From Flabesymbios commensalis (taxonomy: Eukaryota; Annelida; Polychaeta; Terebellida; Flabelligeridae): a DNA stretch of 64,000 nucleotides. The position numbers and the translations under genes were made by a program. Each line of letters begins with the position of its first letter. Position 1 is the first letter of the stretch. Below are positions 63,252-64,000 of the stretch, one piece after another. The notes under the pieces were generated by a model. The model was not told where the DNA came from. It saw nothing but the letters and a program-made list of their open reading frames with translations, and did not search any database. The DNA lies in contig OZ024909.1 in NCBI GenBank assembly GCA_964017125.1, positions 70,744,427 to 70,808,426 of the forward strand. Reading direction: 5' to 3'.

Positions 63252-63590
63252 GTAAGTAAACCATACATCTATCTCCCTCTAACCCCCTAATCCAATCAGG
63301 ATGTGATAAACCTGTAAGTAAATCATACACCTATCTCCCTCTAACCCCCTAATCCAATCAGGATGTGATAAACCTGTAAGTAAATCATACACCTATCTCC
63401 CTCTAACCCCCTAATCCAATCAGGATGTGATAAACCTGTAAGTAAACCATACATCTATCTCCCTCTAACCCCCTAATCCAATCAGGATGTGATAAACCTC
63501 TAGGTAAATCACACACCTATCTCCCTCTAACCCACTAATCCAATCAGTATGTGATACACCTCTAGGTAAATCATACACCTATCTCCCTCC
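63231..63590 (+). repeat. 62-bp tandem repeat seeded by the exon 26 3' end and donor
   Basis: About six units of CAATCAGGATGTGATAAACC, TGTAAGTAAATCATACACCT, ATCTCCCTCTAACCCCCTAA. The first unit is the real exon end and donor (GT at 63252). Further CCT|GTAAGTAAA donors occur at 63314, 63376 and 63438; units five and six have CTCTAGGTAAAT instead. Confidence 0.96.
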
Positions 63591-63599
63591 AACCGAATA

Positions 63600-64000
63600 A
63601 TATAGTGGGGACTCTTAGGTAATTGGGTGTGCACTTCTGGATAAAATTGTGAATTTAGGCACATAAATAGTTAGGATATCGCTCTACAGGAATTTTGATG
63701 GAAGCAAGTTGGTGTGTCCACATTTGGCCGCCATCTTGGTTTTCAAAATGGCCGCCACTTGTGACCTATATTCAGCAATATTTCATAAAGGAAGACAATT
63801 AGAGAGCTCGTAACAAGCTGATTTTTTTTGTGAAAGAACCCTAGGGGTATCTGGATTAACATGGTAAACGTTCAAAAAATCCTCCTTAAGCACTCTGACA
63901 TATTCAAGATGGCGTCCAAGATGGCCGCCAGCGTATAGTCATATTTGATATATAGCGTAAACTGATCAATTTTAACTCAATTTTCTTTTGTAATACACCA
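63600..64000. other. Start of intron 26, right edge of window
   Basis: AT-rich with CGCCATCTTGGTTTTCAAAA, TGGCCGCCACTTGTG and AAGATGGCCGCCAGC, words shared with other intronic repeats here. No exon recognised. Confidence 0.55.

Noticed and set aside
1-64000. CRISPR-like arrays among the many regular repeats
   Set aside because: Units are contiguous tandem repeats without unique spacers, in an intron-containing animal genome.

Overview
This is animal (eukaryotic) genomic DNA. Coding sequence comes in short exons with GT-AG introns, non-coding DNA is AT-rich, and repeats of many kinds fill most of the window. The main gene is a complement C3-like thioester protein on the + strand. I followed 26 coding exons (17305 to 63251) whose phases all join without a break, giving 1160 codons. 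The gene runs off the right edge before the rest of the thioester domain, MG8 and C345C. The LINE types, an animal-type C3, short palindromic elements and frequent 'taggcctac' words suggest a marine invertebrate. An echinoderm or hemichordate would fit, but a lancelet or mollusc cannot be excluded.

Layout. 1-15700: upstream DNA with no convincing host gene. It holds a ~78-bp minisatellite at the left edge, copies of a palindromic MITE, a tRNA-derived SINE family, a decayed L2-like LINE carrying a SINE, and a 44-bp minisatellite next to a near-perfect palindrome. 15750-17304: possible promoter and non-coding first exon (TATA-like box, GTAAGTA donor), then SINEs and the acceptor region of the start-codon exon. 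17305-37513: exons 1-13 (signal peptide and MG1-MG5, beta chain), with introns full of tandem repeats, including a 1.5-kb 11-bp satellite. 37514-43963: intron 13, with a nearly full-length CR1/Jockey-type LINE on the - strand whose 1033-codon ORF is open and carries a 2A-like motif. 43964-51090: exons 14-18 (end of the beta chain, RKKR processing site, C3a-like anaphylatoxin domain), with a ~3.3-kb fold-back element in intron 17. 51865-63251: exons 19-26 (MG6/MG7, CUB and the thioester domain with GCGEQ and the catalytic His), with a ~1.8-kb 45-bp minisatellite in intron 23.

The encoded protein would be a secreted two-chain C3: a beta chain of about 650 residues, a 78-residue C3a-like peptide, and an alpha chain with an internal thioester. 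Key sites lie within a few residues of their human C3 positions. The most unusual feature is that three exon-intron junctions of this gene (5'UTR acceptor, exon 2 acceptor, exon 26 donor) are each tandemly duplicated together with their splice sites. Other points of interest are an RNRR motif at the place where vertebrate factor I creates C3dg, the 2A motif in the LINE, a two-headed SINE family whose left tRNA part differs between copies, and several nested insertions with readable target-site duplications.
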